DNA from: Hephaestia mangrovi
Lineage (GTDB): Bacteria > Pseudomonadota > Alphaproteobacteria > Sphingomonadales > Sphingomonadaceae
Reading direction: 5' to 3'
Length of the DNA stretch: 64,000 bases
Assembly (NCBI RefSeq): GCF_019880555.1
Contig: NZ_JAINVU010000002.1
Span: forward strand, 679,381-743,380
Both the position numbers and the translations under genes were made by a program. The notes beneath the pieces were generated by a model. The model did no database searches and had not been told where the DNA came from. It saw only the letters and a list, made by a program, of their open reading frames with translations. Below, piece by piece: positions 18,427-28,647 of the stretch (positions within the stretch are counted from its first letter, which is position 1; the number at the start of each line of letters is the position of its first letter).

Positions 18427-19229
18427 CCGATCAGCGGATACAGCTTTGGCACGACGACGACCAGTACCGCCGCGACGGGCGCCACCGGCACCAGCCCGTC
18501 GATACGATCGAGCACGCCGCCATGGCCGGGCAGGATGTTGCCCGAATCCTTCACGCCCGCGCGGCGCTTGAGCCAGCTTTCATAGAGATCGCCCGCCTGC
18601 GCGACGATCGCCAGCAGCGGCGAGGCCAGCGTCAGCCGCAGCGCAAGCCCGTAAGCGACGTGCATGATGATCCCGAACAGCGCCGCCAGGACCATCCCGC
18701 CGATCAGCCCGGCCCAGGTCTTGTTCGGGCTGATCGCCGGGGCGAGCTTGGCGCCGCCGATCGCGCGACCGGCGAAATAGGCGCCGATATCGGTCACCCA
18801 CACCAGTGCCATCGCCCAGAAGGCGTAGAGGATGCCGTCCTCCTGCCGCCTGATCAGGATCAGCGACAGCACCGGCAAGCCGGCGTAGACAATGCCCAGG
18901 GCCAGCGGCGGACGCTGGCTGACGATGACGATGAAGAATGCCGCACCGGCCAGGATGCCGAGCGCGAAGAAGCCGGGGCCGGCGGCGAGCGGGCTCATGA
19001 TCGCCAGCGGCACGACCAACGTGAATTGCGCCAGCCGCTTGGTTCTGGCTGGCACCGCGAACAGATCGCTCCATTCGGCCATCATCAGCAAGGCGACCAG
19101 GCAGGTCAGCGCCCAGAACACCACGCCACCGACCATCAGCGCGATCGCGGCGACCGCGATCAGCGCGACGCCGACCAGCGTCCTGAGCGTCAGCTCGGAC
19201 ATCTGCCTTGGGGGAGCGTCGTCGCTCAC
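18420..19229 (-). CDS. cdsA: Phosphatidate cytidylyltransferase
   Basis: 269 residues, about eight membrane helices. The CDS signature is present as NKTWAGLIGG followed by LPGHGGVLDRIDG near the C-terminus. It makes CDP-diacylglycerol, the precursor used by PssA at 24 kb. A GTG at 19229 overlapping the uppS stop (GTGA) is the best start; an internal ATG at 19202 (MSELTLR) is possible. A longer frame runs into uppS and is ignored. Confidence 0.93.
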   Translation of the reverse strand: MSDDAPPRQMSELTLRTLVGVALIAVAAIALMVGGVVFWALTCLVALLMMAEWSDLFAVPARTKRLAQFTLVVPLAIMSPLAAGPGFFALGILAGAAFFIVIVSQRPPLALGIVYAGLPVLSLILIRRQEDGILYAFWAMALVWVTDIGAYFAGRAIGGAKLAPAISPNKTWAGLIGGMVLAALFGIIMHVAYGLALRLTLASPLLAIVAQAGDLYESWLKRRAGVKDSGNILPGHGGVLDRIDGLVPVAPVAAVLVVVVPKLYPLIGW

Positions 19230-19960
19230 AGGCCCCCGAAACGGCGCTGGCGGCGACCATAAGATCCGATCGCTTCGGCCAGCGCGGCACCGTCGAAATC
19301 GGGCCACAGCGTGTCGACGAACAGCAATTCGGCATAGGCCGCCTGCCACAGCAGGAAATTGGACAAGCGATGCTCGCCCGAGGTGCGGATCAAGAGGTCG
19401 AGCGGCGGCAGGTCGCGGGTATCGAGCCGCGCCTCGATCGCCGCTTCGTCGATCGTCTCGGGGTTGAGGTGCCCCGCCGCCGCGTCCGCCGCGAGCGCCT
19501 TGGCCGCGGCGATCAGCTCGGCCTGCGCCCCGTAATTGAGCGCGATCGCCAGGATCGGGCCGGTGTTGCCCGCGGTCCGCGCCAGCGCGTCGTCGACCAT
19601 CTCGACCAGATCGGGCGCGAAACGGCGATAATCGCCGATCACGCGCAACCGCACGTTTTCGCGGATCAACTCGTCGAGATCGCTGCGGATGAACAGCCGC
19701 AGCAGCCCCATCAGGTCGCTGACTTCGCTTTCGGGCCGGCGCCAGTTTTCCGAGGAGAAGGCGTAGAGCGTCAACGCCTCGATCCCCATCGCGCGCGCCG
19801 CACGCGTCACCTTGCGCACCGCTTCGACGCCGGCGCGATGCCCGGCGGCACGCGGCAGGAAGCGCTTCTTCGCCCAGCGCCCGTTGCCGTCCATGATGAT
19901 CGCGACATGGCGCGGGGTCGCGCCCTCGCCACCATTGGCCAGGGCCGGAACGGTGCTCAT
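19226..19960 (-). CDS. uppS: Undecaprenyl diphosphate synthase (cis-prenyltransferase)
   Basis: 244 residues from ATG 19960 (MSTVPALANGG). Signature IMDGNGRWAKKR near 20-31 with the catalytic Asp, RAAGHRAGVEAVR, ALTLYAFSSENWRRP and the C-terminal RTSGEHRLSNFLLWQAAYAELLF are complete. It builds the C55 lipid carrier for peptidoglycan and other glycans. Between it and frr there is a 97-base gap with a dispersed repeat. Confidence 0.96.
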   Translation of the reverse strand: MSTVPALANGGEGATPRHVAIIMDGNGRWAKKRFLPRAAGHRAGVEAVRKVTRAARAMGIEALTLYAFSSENWRRPESEVSDLMGLLRLFIRSDLDELIRENVRLRVIGDYRRFAPDLVEMVDDALARTAGNTGPILAIALNYGAQAELIAAAKALAADAAAGHLNPETIDEAAIEARLDTRDLPPLDLLIRTSGEHRLSNFLLWQAAYAELLFVDTLWPDFDGAALAEAIGSYGRRQRRFGGL

Positions 19961-20010
19961 CGGGCAGCCCCCTTCACGCTCGCGCCGAGCATGTCGACGC
20001 ACGAGAAAGC

Positions 20011-20036
20011 GCCCTTCGACAAGCTCAGGGCAAACG
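20011..20036. repeat. Sphingomonad-type short dispersed repeat
   Basis: The gap between frr and uppS contains CCTTCGACAAGCTCAGGGC and a few flanking bases. This wording recurs in intergenic regions of many sphingomonad genomes (from memory, not searched). Only one copy of this exact type is visible in the window. Confidence 0.5.
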
Positions 20037-20057
20037 AATTAGGGGCGCGCGGCTCGA

Positions 20058-20615
20058 TCACTGCCCCATGATTTCCTTTTCCTTGGCCGTCGCGGCCGCG
20101 TCGATATCGGCGATCGTCGCGTCGGTCAGCTTCTGCACCTCGGTTTCGAGCCGCTTGCGCTCGTCTTCAGAATAGACGCCCTTCTTCTCGTCGGTCTTGA
20201 GGCTGTCATTGCCGTCACGCCGCACGTTGCGCACCGCGATCCGCGCCTTTTCGGCATATTGCCCGGCGAGCTTGGCGAGCTCCTTGCGACGTTCCTCGGT
20301 AAGATCCGGGATCGGCAGGCGCAGCGTGTTGCCGTCATTGATCGGGTTGAGCCCCAGGCCGGCCGAACGGATCGCCTTTTCCACCGGCCCGATGTTCGAC
20401 TTGTCCCATACCTGCACGCTGAGCATGCGCGGCTCCGGCGCCGAGACGGTGGCGACCTGATTGAGCGGCATGTGCGCGCCATAGACCTCGACCGTCACCG
20501 GATCGAGCAGCGCGGTCGACGCGCGGCCGGTGCGCAGGCCGGCGAGATCGTGCTTGAGCGCCTCCACGGCACCGCCCATGCGGCGTTCGAGATCGGCCTT
20601 GTCGTATGCGGGCAT
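20058..20615 (-). CDS. frr: Ribosome recycling factor
   Basis: 185 residues, exactly the canonical RRF length, from the ATG at 20615 that shares one base with the pyrH stop (TGATG). Recognisable blocks are [52 protein letters not shown] and the C-terminal KEKEIMGQ. It splits post-termination ribosomes together with EF-G. Part of the rpsB-tsf-pyrH-frr series. Confidence 0.97.
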   Translation of the reverse strand: MPAYDKADLERRMGGAVEALKHDLAGLRTGRASTALLDPVTVEVYGAHMPLNQVATVSAPEPRMLSVQVWDKSNIGPVEKAIRSAGLGLNPINDGNTLRLPIPDLTEERRKELAKLAGQYAEKARIAVRNVRRDGNDSLKTDEKKGVYSEDERKRLETEVQKLTDATIADIDAAATAKEKEIMGQ

Positions 20616-21343
20616 CACTGGCTCTCCTGATCGGTGACGATCGTCGACGTTCCCTCGCCCTGCAGGACGGCGGCGAGATTGCCCTCGCCGCGAATGTTGA
20701 AGACGACGATCGGAATGTGGTTATCGCGGCACAAGGCCACCGCGCTGGCGTCCATCACCTTCAGATTATCGGCGAGGACCCTGTCGTAAGAGACTGTTTC
20801 GTATCGCTTCGCGGTGGGGACTTGCTTGGGATCGGCATCATAGACGCCATCGACCGAGGTGCCCTTGAACAACGCGTCGCACTTCATCTCGGCGGCGCGC
20901 AAGGCAGCGCCGGTATCGGTGGTGAAATAGGGGCTGCCGACGCCCGCGGCGAAGATCACCACGCGGCCCTTTTCCAGGTGGCGTTCGGCGCGGCGGCGGA
21001 TGAACGGTTCGCACACGCTGGCCATCGGGATCGCCGATTGCACGCGGGTATCGACGCCGATCTGCTCGAGCGCGTTCTGCACGGCGAGCGCGTTCATCAC
21101 CGTCGCCAGCATGCCCATATAATCGCCGGTCGCGCGATCCATGCCGCGCGCCGCGCCCGAGATGCCGCGGAAGATGTTGCCGCCGCCGACGACGACGCAG
21201 AGTTCATGCCCCATTGCGCGCACCGCGGCGATTTCCTCGGCGACGCGGCCGGTGACCGCGGGATCGATCGCGAGACCGCCCTCGCCCATCAGGACCTCGC
21301 CGGAAAGCTTGAGAAGGATGCGTTTGAAACGGGGCGTGGACAT
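20615..21343 (-). CDS. pyrH: Uridylate (UMP) kinase
   Basis: 242 residues of amino-acid-kinase fold. KLSGEVLMG near the start, GGGNIFRG, the [12 protein letters not shown] region and DGVYDADPK are the family blocks. It makes UDP for nucleotide and envelope-sugar synthesis, and is normally GTP-activated and UTP-inhibited. A strong stem-loop lies between it and tsf upstream, so it probably has its own promoter in the 170-base gap (21344-21513). Confidence 0.96.
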   Translation of the reverse strand: MSTPRFKRILLKLSGEVLMGEGGLAIDPAVTGRVAEEIAAVRAMGHELCVVVGGGNIFRGISGAARGMDRATGDYMGMLATVMNALAVQNALEQIGVDTRVQSAIPMASVCEPFIRRRAERHLEKGRVVIFAAGVGSPYFTTDTGAALRAAEMKCDALFKGTSVDGVYDADPKQVPTAKRYETVSYDRVLADNLKVMDASAVALCRDNHIPIVVFNIRGEGNLAAVLQGEGTSTIVTDQESQ

Positions 21344-21460
21344 GAAACCTACAGGATTGTCAGCGAGGCGGCGGCGCGGACCTTAGAGGCGCGTCTCGCG
21401 TGTGCCAAGCGTTGATACCACCGAGCGATCGTGCAGAAACGATGCACGTTCGCCGGGCGC

Positions 21461-21498
21461 AAAAAGGGCGGACGCCAGCCGCTGCCGGCGCCCGCCCC
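21461..21498 (-). terminator. Rho-independent terminator of rpsB-tsf
   Basis: On the minus strand, 16 bases after the tsf stop, GGGCGGGCGCC pairs with GGCGTCCGCCC (one mismatch) and is followed by five Ts. It separates rpsB-tsf from pyrH-frr. Confidence 0.75.
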
Positions 21499-21513
21499 TT
21501 CGATGGTGCGCGA

Positions 21514-22440
21514 TTACTTCTTGATACCGGCGGTCGCGGCGACCTCGGCAGCGAAATCGCTCTCTTCCTTCTCGATGCCCTCGCCGAGCTGGAAGCGGAC
21601 GTAATCCTTGAGCGTGATCGGCTTGCCGGCGTCCTTGCCAGCCTTGGCGACGACGTCGGCCACGGGGGTCTTGTTGTCCATCACGAAGAGCTGCGACATC
21701 AGCGCATTCTCCTTGGCGAACTTCTTCACCGCGCCATCGACCATCTTCGCGACGATCTCGGCGGGCTTGCCCGATTCGCTGGCCTTTTCGGTCGCGATCG
21801 CGCGCTCGCGCTCGAGCACGTCCTGGTCGAGCCCGGTCTCGTCGAGCGCCAGCGGGAACGCCGCGGCGATGTGCATCGCGATCTGCTTGCCGAGCGGCTC
21901 GAGCACGTCGGCGCCGGCCTCGCTCTCGAGCGCGACGAGCACGCCGATCTTGCCGAGGCCGGGGGCCTGCGCATTGTGGACATAGGGCACGATCGCGCCG
22001 TTCGACACTTCGAGGCGCTTCGCACGGCGGATCGACTGGTTCTCGCCGATCGTCGCGATGTTGTTGGTCAGCACTTCCTCAACGGTCTTGCCGTCAAGCG
22101 GCGCCGCCTTGATCGCCTCGACGTCGTCGCCCGCGTCGAGCGCGACCGTGGTGACGTCACGGACGAACGCCTGGAACTGCTCGTTCTTGGCGACGAAATC
22201 GGTCTCCGAATTGACCTCGACGGCAGCGCCCCTGGTGCCCTGCACCTCGATGCCGACCAGGCCCTCGGCCGCGGTGCGGCTCGACTTCTTGGCGGCGGCG
22301 GCGAGGCCCTTGGTGCGCAGCCAATCGACCGCCGCGTCCATGTCACCGCTCGCTTCGGCCAGCGCCTTCTTGCAATCCATCATGCCGGCACCGCTCTTTT
22401 CGCGGAGCTCCTTGACCATCGCTGCCGTGATCTCGGCCAT
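21514..22440 (-). CDS. tsf: Translation elongation factor EF-Ts
   Basis: 308 residues, normal. The N-terminal UBA-like segment [27 protein letters not shown] is unmistakable, followed by the [10 protein letters not shown] motif that contacts EF-Tu. It exchanges GDP for GTP on EF-Tu. It sits 90 bases downstream of rpsB, with a stem-loop in the gap and its own terminator behind. Confidence 0.97.
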   Translation of the reverse strand: MAEITAAMVKELREKSGAGMMDCKKALAEASGDMDAAVDWLRTKGLAAAAKKSSRTAAEGLVGIEVQGTRGAAVEVNSETDFVAKNEQFQAFVRDVTTVALDAGDDVEAIKAAPLDGKTVEEVLTNNIATIGENQSIRRAKRLEVSNGAIVPYVHNAQAPGLGKIGVLVALESEAGADVLEPLGKQIAMHIAAAFPLALDETGLDQDVLERERAIATEKASESGKPAEIVAKMVDGAVKKFAKENALMSQLFVMDNKTPVADVVAKAGKDAGKPITLKDYVRFQLGEGIEKEESDFAAEVAATAGIKK

Positions 22441-22473
22441 GTCTTTTTCCTCTAGCTTTCGTGAATATGGGTG

Positions 22474-22507
22474 CGGGCGAGGTAGAGCGCGCGCCCTACC
22501 CCGCCCG
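22474..22507 (-). other. Stem-loop between rpsB and tsf
   Basis: The rpsB-tsf gap holds GGGCGGGGTAG pairing with CTACCTCGCCC (one G-U pair), loop about 12 bases, no U-run. It could act as a partial attenuator or processing site that sets different S2 and EF-Ts levels. Confidence 0.45.
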
Positions 22508-22530
22508 TATTGCAGTTCCGCGACGGCGGA

Positions 22531-23394
22531 TCAGGCGTCGATCTGGCGCTCGGTCTCGGCAGCCGCCTCGGCGACTTCGGCCTCGGTCGGCGCGTTGGTC
22601 TCGGTGACCGCGGCCGACTGCTCCTCGGGCTCGGCCGCCGGGGTGGCGACGGCCTGCTCGACCGGCGGCTCGGCCATCGCGCCGAAATCCTGCCCGCTCA
22701 TCTGCGCGGCGTCCTGGCCGCCACGGGTCGCGGCGATCGCCACGGCTTCGCAATAGAGGCGGATCGCGCGGCTCGCATCGTCGTTCGCCGGAACCGGGAA
22801 GGCGATGCCGTCGGGCGAGACGTTCGAATCGAGGATCGCAACGACCGGGATGCCGAGCGTGTTGGCTTCCTTGATCGCCAGCTCTTCCTTGTTGGCGTCG
22901 ATCACGAACATGACATCGGGGATGCCGCCCATGTCGCGGATACCGCCGAGCGACAGCTCGAGCTTGTCGCGCTCACGGGTGAGCTGAAGGACTTCCTTCT
23001 TGGTCAGGCCCGCGGTGTCGCCCGACAGGCGCTCTTCCAGCGTCTTGAAGCGCTTGATCGACTGCGAGATCGTCTTCCAGTTGGTCAGCATGCCGCCGAG
23101 CCAGCGATGGTTGACGAAATGCTGGCCCGACTTGCGCGCGGCCTCGGCGATCGGCTCCTGCGCCTGGCGCTTGGTGCCGACGAACAGCACCTTGCCGCCG
23201 GCGGCGACGGTCGAGCTGACGAATTCGAGCGCGCGCGCGAACAGCGGCACGGTCTGCGACAGGTCGATGATGTGGACGCCGTTGCGATCGCCGAAGATGT
23301 ACGGCTTCATCTTGGGGTTCCAGCGGTGCGTCTGGTGACCGAAATGCGCGCCGGTCTCGAGCAACTGCTGCATGGTGACGACGGGAGCCGCCAT
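22531..23394 (-). CDS. rpsB: 30S ribosomal protein S2
   Basis: 287 residues. The start ATG at 23394 follows a strong GGAAAGGAA site; the longer TTG start two codons upstream is disregarded. Core motifs are [37 protein letters not shown] and DTNCDP-type [15 protein letters not shown] 50-residue Ala/Glu/Thr-rich acidic tail extends past the usual end, as in other sphingomonads. First gene of the tsf operon. Confidence 0.97.
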   Translation of the reverse strand: MAAPVVTMQQLLETGAHFGHQTHRWNPKMKPYIFGDRNGVHIIDLSQTVPLFARALEFVSSTVAAGGKVLFVGTKRQAQEPIAEAARKSGQHFVNHRWLGGMLTNWKTISQSIKRFKTLEERLSGDTAGLTKKEVLQLTRERDKLELSLGGIRDMGGIPDVMFVIDANKEELAIKEANTLGIPVVAILDSNVSPDGIAFPVPANDDASRAIRLYCEAVAIAATRGGQDAAQMSGQDFGAMAEPPVEQAVATPAAEPEEQSAAVTETNAPTEAEVAEAAAETERQIDA

Positions 23395-23516
23395 AATCAA
23401 ATTCCTTTCCGGTTAGTCCTCTGGGAAGCAGTGACCCTTCAAGGGCACCGGTATGTGCGCTTCCCATGCGGGGTTGAGGCGGCGCGCTTAGCCCAGCGCT
23501 GCGCGCAAATCAAGCG

Positions 23517-23546
23517 TTGACATGGGGAACATTGATGGAACATAAA
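23517..23546 (+). promoter_or_regulatory. Possible promoter for the 23.6-kb small gene
   Basis: An exact TTGACA (23517-23522) followed after 18 bases by CATAAA (four of six match the -10 consensus) lies about 80 bases before the small membrane gene. Spacing is one base longer than ideal. Confidence 0.3.
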
Positions 23547-23629
23547 GGCTCCGAAGAACGAACACGGAACCTTGGCGGCTTGTTTTCGGTTTAGCCGCTC
23601 GCGTTTCCGCCCGAGGCAGGAGAATGGTC

Positions 23630-23845
23630 ATGGCGGTGATTTCGGCTCTGATTTTCGCAGGCGCGGTGGCGCTGATCGTCGCAGTGATCGCGGGCACGCT
23701 GGTGCCGTCATGGGATAGCATCGTTGCCGCGCTTGCCGGGAAACCGATGCCGCAGCCGCGCCTGGTGTTGGCGCGCCGGCATCAGGCCGTCAGGCAGGAT
23801 CGGCGGGTGACGCGTCTCGCGGAGCGGATGCGCGAAGCCGCCTGA
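23630..23845 (+). CDS. Small membrane protein, unknown
   Basis: 71 residues from ATG 23630, which has an AGGAG site at the right distance; an ATG two codons earlier is too close to that site. One hydrophobic helix (about 2-24) is followed by a conserved-looking VPSWDSIVAALAGKPMPQPR and a basic C-terminus. I do not recognise a family. Its last 56 bases overlap the 3' end of pssA on the other strand. It could be spurious, but the ribosome site and a candidate promoter support it. Confidence 0.6.
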   Translation: MAVISALIFAGAVALIVAVIAGTLVPSWDSIVAALAGKPMPQPRLVLARRHQAVRQDRRVTRLAERMREAA

Positions 23846-24581
23846 CTCGGCTATAAGCGCGCACGCTGAACGGGATCGCGAGGACGTAACCGACGCACAG
23901 CACGGTCAGCGTCTGCCAGGGCGCGGTAAGCAGTGCCGCGCCGAACAGCACGATCACCGCCAGCGCCTCGAAGCGGATGTTGCGGCGCAGGCGCATCGAC
24001 GACCAGCTGAAGGTCGCGACGCTCGACACCATCATCAGCGCAACGAACGCGACCCAGGGGGCCACCAGCAGCGGCGAGCGGAACCAGTCGAGATCGCTCC
24101 AGAACCAGCAATACATCGGCAGCATCGCCAGCAGCGCCCCCGCCGGCGCGGGGACGCCGGTGAGGAAGCCCGCCGATTTATGCGGTTGCTCGCTCACGTC
24201 GATATTGGCGTTGAAGCGCGCCAGCCGCAGCGCGCAGAACACGGCAAGGACGAGCGCGCAGATCCAGCCCAGCTTCGGCACCCCGATCAGCGCCCATAGA
24301 TAGACCACCACCGCCGGCGACACGCCGAAGGACACAACATCGGAAAGCGAATCGAGCTCGGCCCCGAACCGGCTCGCACCATGCAGCATTCGGGCGACGC
24401 GACCGTCGAGCCCATCGAGCACGCCCGCGACCATGATCATCAGGACGGCACGCTCCCACTCGCCGCCGATCGCGTAACGGATCGCGGAGAGGCCGAAGCA
24501 CAAGGCCAGCGCGGTGACGGCGTTGGGCGCGACGGCGCGAAGCGGCAGGCCGCGAACCGGCCGGCGGAGCGGCGGCCTCAT
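23790..24581 (-). CDS. pssA: CDP-diacylglycerol-serine O-phosphatidyltransferase
   Basis: 263 residues from ATG 24581 (MRPPLRRPV). The CDP-alcohol phosphatidyltransferase signature D-G-x2-A-R-x8-G-x3-D-x3-D is present as DGLDGRVARMLHGASRFGAELDSLSD. Six or more hydrophobic helices follow. It makes phosphatidylserine from the CdsA product; Psd just upstream decarboxylates it to phosphatidylethanolamine. A longer frame upstream runs through a dispersed repeat and is unlikely to be coding. Confidence 0.93.
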   Translation of the reverse strand: MRPPLRRPVRGLPLRAVAPNAVTALALCFGLSAIRYAIGGEWERAVLMIMVAGVLDGLDGRVARMLHGASRFGAELDSLSDVVSFGVSPAVVVYLWALIGVPKLGWICALVLAVFCALRLARFNANIDVSEQPHKSAGFLTGVPAPAGALLAMLPMYCWFWSDLDWFRSPLLVAPWVAFVALMMVSSVATFSWSSMRLRRNIRFEALAVIVLFGAALLTAPWQTLTVLCVGYVLAIPFSVRAYSRVRRLRASAPRDASPADPA

Positions 24582-24603
24582 GCTCGGCACGCCGCCAAAG
24601 CCA

Positions 24604-24631
24604 TCACCCCGGACGTGTTCCGGCATGACGA
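24604..24631. repeat. Short palindromic repeat (GGACGTGTTCC core)
   Basis: The gap between psd and pssA has CCCCGGACGTGTTCCGGCAT flanked by TCA and GACGA. The same core occurs at 26.97 kb in inverted orientation. It is a dispersed palindromic element of the REP type. Confidence 0.5.
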
Positions 24632-24692
24632 ATGGTGTGAGCGGTGCGTCATCATCACCACGCTCTACGCCCGACGCAGCCGGATCTTTCCG

Positions 24693-25451
24693 TCACTGCG
24701 CCACGCCGATCGCCGCCGGCAGGCCGATCCGGCCGAGCACGGTTTCGCCGGCGATGCTGCGCTGGCCGAGCGCGACCTGCGGCTCGACGCCCTCGGGCAG
24801 ATAGACGTCGACGCGGCTGCCGAAGCGGATCAGCCCGACGCGCTGCCCCGCCGCGACGATGTCGCCCGGCTTGACGAACGGCACGATCCGCCGCGCGACC
24901 AGCCCCGCGATCTGGGTGAACCCGATCCGCCGCCCGTCGAAACTCTCGACCAGGATATGCTGCCGCTCATTCTCCTCGCTCGCCTTGTCGAGATCGGCGT
25001 TGAGGAACTTGCCCGAAATATAGACGACCGAGCGGATCGTCCCGGCGATCGGCGTGCGGTTCACATGCACGTCGAACACGCTCATGAAGATCGAGATGCG
25101 CACCAGCGGCGCATCGCCGAGCCCGTTCGGCCCGGCCATCTCGACCGGCACGGGCACGCGCTCGATCATCGTCACCAGCCCGTCGGCGGGTGCTACGATC
25201 AGGTCGTCGCCCTGCGGCGTGACGCGCACCGGATCGCGGAAGAACACCGCCACCCACACCGCAAGGCCGATCAGCGGCCAGGTCGCGATATCCCAGATCC
25301 AAAACGACACCAGCGCGATGACGCCGGCGATCAAGACATATTTGCGCCCCTCCGGATGCATGTCCGGAAAGCGCCATTTTACCGTGGAAGTGCCGACCGG
25401 CGGCTTTTCGAGCGAACTCATGGGCGCCGGGTCTAGCTGTGTCGCTGACAT
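24693..25451 (-). CDS. psd: Phosphatidylserine decarboxylase
   Basis: 252 residues from ATG 25451 (MSATQLDP); an ATG at 25421 is also possible. This is the short Psd subtype with two N-terminal helices and a core [16 protein letters not shown]. The self-cleavage site is the Gly-Ser in [13 protein letters not shown], where the Ser becomes the pyruvoyl cofactor. It makes phosphatidylethanolamine at the inner membrane. Operon with pssA, 111 bases apart. Confidence 0.94.
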   Translation of the reverse strand: MSATQLDPAPMSSLEKPPVGTSTVKWRFPDMHPEGRKYVLIAGVIALVSFWIWDIATWPLIGLAVWVAVFFRDPVRVTPQGDDLIVAPADGLVTMIERVPVPVEMAGPNGLGDAPLVRISIFMSVFDVHVNRTPIAGTIRSVVYISGKFLNADLDKASEENERQHILVESFDGRRIGFTQIAGLVARRIVPFVKPGDIVAAGQRVGLIRFGSRVDVYLPEGVEPQVALGQRSIAGETVLGRIGLPAAIGVAQ

Positions 25452-25705
25452 AAGACAACGCGCTCCGCTCGCCGAAATCGCTTTCCTACACGCGTGTCTC
25501 GTCATATGTTCTTTTTATGTTCTATACGCACGCCCTCCCCCTGCCGCTTCCTCCTCTATCATGCGGCGATCGCGGCGAAGTGGACGAAACCGTGCGACGC
25601 TCTCCACTTTCTCCACTTCACCGGTCGAGCGAGCCGCGGCTTGATCGCGCGACGCCATGCCCTTAGTGGCCAGCGCGACCCCTTCCTTTTGACGAAAGAG
25701 AGACA

Positions 25706-26932
25706 ATGGCGAAGATCAAGGTGAAAACGCCCGTCGTGGAGATCGACGGCGACGAAATGACGCGGATCATCTGGGAATGGATCCGCGAGCGCCTGATCAA
25801 GCCGTATCTCGACATCGGCCTCGAATATTACGACCTGTCGGTCGAGAAGCGCGACGAGACCAACGACCAGATCACCATCGATTCGGCCAAGGCGATCCAG
25901 AAATACGGCGTCGGCGTGAAATGCGCGACGATCACGCCGGACGAGGCGCGGGTCGAGGAATTCGGCCTCAAGAAGATGTGGCGCTCGCCCAACGGCACGA
26001 TCCGCAACATCCTGGGCGGCACGATCTTCCGAGAGCCGATCGTCATTTCGAACGTCCCGCGCCTGATCCCGGGCTGGACCAAGCCGATCGTCGTCGGCCG
26101 TCACGCCTTCGGCGACCAGTATCGCGCGACCGACTTCCGCGTCCCCGGCCCCGGCAAGCTGACCATGAAGTGGGAAGGCGAGAACGGCGAGACGCTCGAT
26201 TTCGACGTGTTCGATTTCCCGTCGTCGGGCGTCGCGATGGGCATGTACAATCTCGACGATTCGATCCGCGATTTCGCCCGCGCGTCGATGAATTACGGCC
26301 TCAACCGCAAGTGGCCGGTGTACCTGTCGACCAAGAACACCATCCTCAAGGCCTATGACGGCCGCTTCAAGGATCTGTTCCAGGAAATCTACGAGGCCGA
26401 ATTCGAAGGCAAGTTCAAGGAAGCCGGCATCGAATATCAGCACCGCCTGATCGACGACATGGTGGCGAGCGCGCTCAAGTGGAGCGGTGAGTTCGTCTGG
26501 GCGTGCAAGAATTATGACGGCGACGTGCAGTCGGATCAGGTCGCTCAGGGCTTCGGCTCGCTCGGCCTGATGACCTCGGTGTTGATGACCCCCGACGGCA
26601 AGACGATCGAGGCCGAGGCAGCGCACGGCACCGTCACGCGTCACTACCGCCAGCACCAGCAGGGCAAGGCGACCTCGACCAACCCGATCGCCTCGATCTT
26701 CGCCTGGACCGGCGGCCTCAAGTTCCGCGGCCAGTTCGACGGCACGCCCGACGTCACCAAGTTCGCCGAGACGCTCGAGCGCGTCTGCGTCGAGACGGTC
26801 GAGAGCGGCCAGATGACCAAGGATCTCGCCATCCTGATCGGTCCGAACCAGCCGTGGATGACCACCGAGCAGTTCTTCGAGGCGATCCGCTCGAATCTGG
26901 AGAAGGCGATGGCGGAACAGGGGCTGGGCTGA
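25706..26932 (+). CDS. icd: NADP-dependent isocitrate dehydrogenase
   Basis: 408 residues of the dimeric eukaryote-like type II Icd, not the E. coli type. Blocks include [63 protein letters not shown] and the C-terminal [18 protein letters not shown]. It produces 2-oxoglutarate and NADPH in the TCA cycle. Start ATG 25706 follows AGAGAGAC. The 254-base upstream gap has no other gene; a palindromic element follows the stop. Confidence 0.97.
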   Translation: MAKIKVKTPVVEIDGDEMTRIIWEWIRERLIKPYLDIGLEYYDLSVEKRDETNDQITIDSAKAIQKYGVGVKCATITPDEARVEEFGLKKMWRSPNGTIRNILGGTIFREPIVISNVPRLIPGWTKPIVVGRHAFGDQYRATDFRVPGPGKLTMKWEGENGETLDFDVFDFPSSGVAMGMYNLDDSIRDFARASMNYGLNRKWPVYLSTKNTILKAYDGRFKDLFQEIYEAEFEGKFKEAGIEYQHRLIDDMVASALKWSGEFVWACKNYDGDVQSDQVAQGFGSLGLMTSVLMTPDGKTIEAEAAHGTVTRHYRQHQQGKATSTNPIASIFAWTGGLKFRGQFDGTPDVTKFAETLERVCVETVESGQMTKDLAILIGPNQPWMTTEQFFEAIRSNLEKAMAEQGLG

Positions 26933-26944
26933 ACGATTTGGTAG

Positions 26945-27011
26945 GAAGCGACCTTTCTTCTATCGTCATGCTGGACGTGTTCCGGGTGACGACTGGAAGA
27001 GAGGTCGCTTC
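26945..27011. repeat. 67-bp palindromic element downstream of icd
   Basis: Outer arms GAAGCGACC and GGTCGCTTC, then TTTCTTC / GAAGAGA, then TCGTCA / TGACGA enclose the core TGCTGGACGTGTTCCGGG. The two arms are almost perfect inverted repeats over about 24 bases. It could be a REP/REPIN unit acting as transcript end. The core also occurs at 24.6 kb. Confidence 0.65.
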
Positions 27012-27039
27012 AATGCCAGCTGATCGGAACCGCCCCTAA

Positions 27040-28644
27040 ATGCCCCGTTCGACCACCAAACGCCTCGAAGTCCGCCTCGCCACGACGCGCGACGTGCCCG
27101 GCATCATCGATCTCGTCGAGCGCGCTTACGACCGCATCTCGGGCTACAGCCGCGGTCAGGTTCGCGGGCAGATCAACCACTTCCCCGAAGGCCAGTTCGT
27201 CGCGCTCTACGACGGCAAGATCGTCGGCTATTGCGCGTCGATGCGGCTCGACGAGGACGTCGCCTTCGCACCGCACGACTGGGAAGAGATCACCGCCAAC
27301 GGCTTCGGCTCGCGCCACGATCCGACCGGCGCGTGGCTCTATGGCTACGAGATGTGCGTCGACCCCAAGGTCCGCGGCGTGCGCATCGGGCAGCGGCTCT
27401 ACGATTCGCGCAAGGCGCTGGCCGAACGCCTCGAGCTGAAAGGCATCGTCATCGGCGGCCGGATGCCCGGCTATCAGCGCAATCGCCGCAAGGTGGATGG
27501 CCCCGCCGGCTATCTGGAAGCGATCGCAACGCGCAAGCTGCGCGATCCCGTCGTCAGCTTCCAGTTGCGCAACGGGTTCGAGATCAAGGGCGTCTTCGAG
27601 AATTACCTGCCCGAGGACAAGCGCTCGGCGGGCAATGCCGCGCTGCTCGTCTGGCGCAACCCTTATGTGCCCGACGATGCCGACAAACGCTATTCGCTGC
27701 CACGCGACGTCGAGAGCGTGCGCCTCGCCACCGTCCAGCTCCAGGCGCGTGCCGTTACCGATTTCGAGGACTTTCTCGGCAACATCGAGTATTTCGTTGA
27801 TGTCGCGGCCGATTATCGTTCCGATTTCGTCGTTTTTCCGGAGCTGTTCACCCTCCCCCTGCTCTCGTTCGAGAAGCGCGAACTATCGCCGATGGATGCG
27901 ATCGACGCGCTGACCGATCATACGCCGCGGCTGGTGAGCGAGCTCAGCCGGATGGCGCTCAAATACAATATCAACATCATCGGCGGATCGCATCCGACCC
28001 GCACCGACGACGGCGACATCCAGAATGTCGCCTATGTCTGCCTGCGCGACGGATCGGTCCATGCCCGCGAAAAGATCCATCCAACCCCGAACGAACGCTA
28101 TTGGTGGAACATCAAGGGCGGCGACGAGGTAGACGTGATTCAGACCGATTGCGGGCCGGTCGGCATCCTGATCTGCTACGACAGCGAGTTTCCCGAGCTC
28201 GCGCGGCGTCTGGTCGACGAGGGCGCGCGCATCCTGTTCGTGCCGTTCTGCACCGACAACCGCCAGGGCTATCTGCGCGTGCGCTATTGCTGCCAGGCGC
28301 GCGCGATCGAGAATCAATGCTACGTCGTATTGTCCGGAAACGTCGGCAATCTGCCCAATGTCGACAATATGGACATCCAATATGCGCAGAGCTGCATCCT
28401 GACGCCGTGCGATTTTCCCTTCGCGCGCGACGGTATCGCGGCCGAAGCAAGCGAGAATGTCGAGACGCTGACGATCAGCGACGTCAATCTCGCCGATCTT
28501 ACCTGGGCACGCACCGAAGGCACGGTGCGCAACCTCACCGATCGCCGCTTCGACCTCTATCGCATCGATTTCGAGCAGCACACGCCGCACAATGCGCCGC
28601 GCCGGACCCCCGCCGAGGGGCCGCACGGGCCCGGCGGGGGGTGA
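27040..28644 (+). CDS. GNAT acetyltransferase fused to nitrilase-type hydrolase
   Basis: 534 residues with two domains. Residues 1-215 look like a GNAT N-acetyltransferase (DPKVRGVRIGQRLYDSRK as the acetyl-CoA loop). Residues 225-510 form a carbon-nitrogen hydrolase with the triad Glu in VVFPELF, Lys in REKIHPTPNE and Cys in ICYDSEFPE. This fusion is a recognised family; the substrate is unknown, probably a small amide plus an amine. It stands alone between icd and pckA. The C-terminus is Pro/Gly-rich and likely disordered. Confidence 0.93.
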   Translation: MPRSTTKRLEVRLATTRDVPGIIDLVERAYDRISGYSRGQVRGQINHFPEGQFVALYDGKIVGYCASMRLDEDVAFAPHDWEEITANGFGSRHDPTGAWLYGYEMCVDPKVRGVRIGQRLYDSRKALAERLELKGIVIGGRMPGYQRNRRKVDGPAGYLEAIATRKLRDPVVSFQLRNGFEIKGVFENYLPEDKRSAGNAALLVWRNPYVPDDADKRYSLPRDVESVRLATVQLQARAVTDFEDFLGNIEYFVDVAADYRSDFVVFPELFTLPLLSFEKRELSPMDAIDALTDHTPRLVSELSRMALKYNINIIGGSHPTRTDDGDIQNVAYVCLRDGSVHAREKIHPTPNERYWWNIKGGDEVDVIQTDCGPVGILICYDSEFPELARRLVDEGARILFVPFCTDNRQGYLRVRYCCQARAIENQCYVVLSGNVGNLPNVDNMDIQYAQSCILTPCDFPFARDGIAAEASENVETLTISDVNLADLTWARTEGTVRNLTDRRFDLYRIDFEQHTPHNAPRRTPAEGPHGPGGG

Positions 28645-28647
28645 GGA

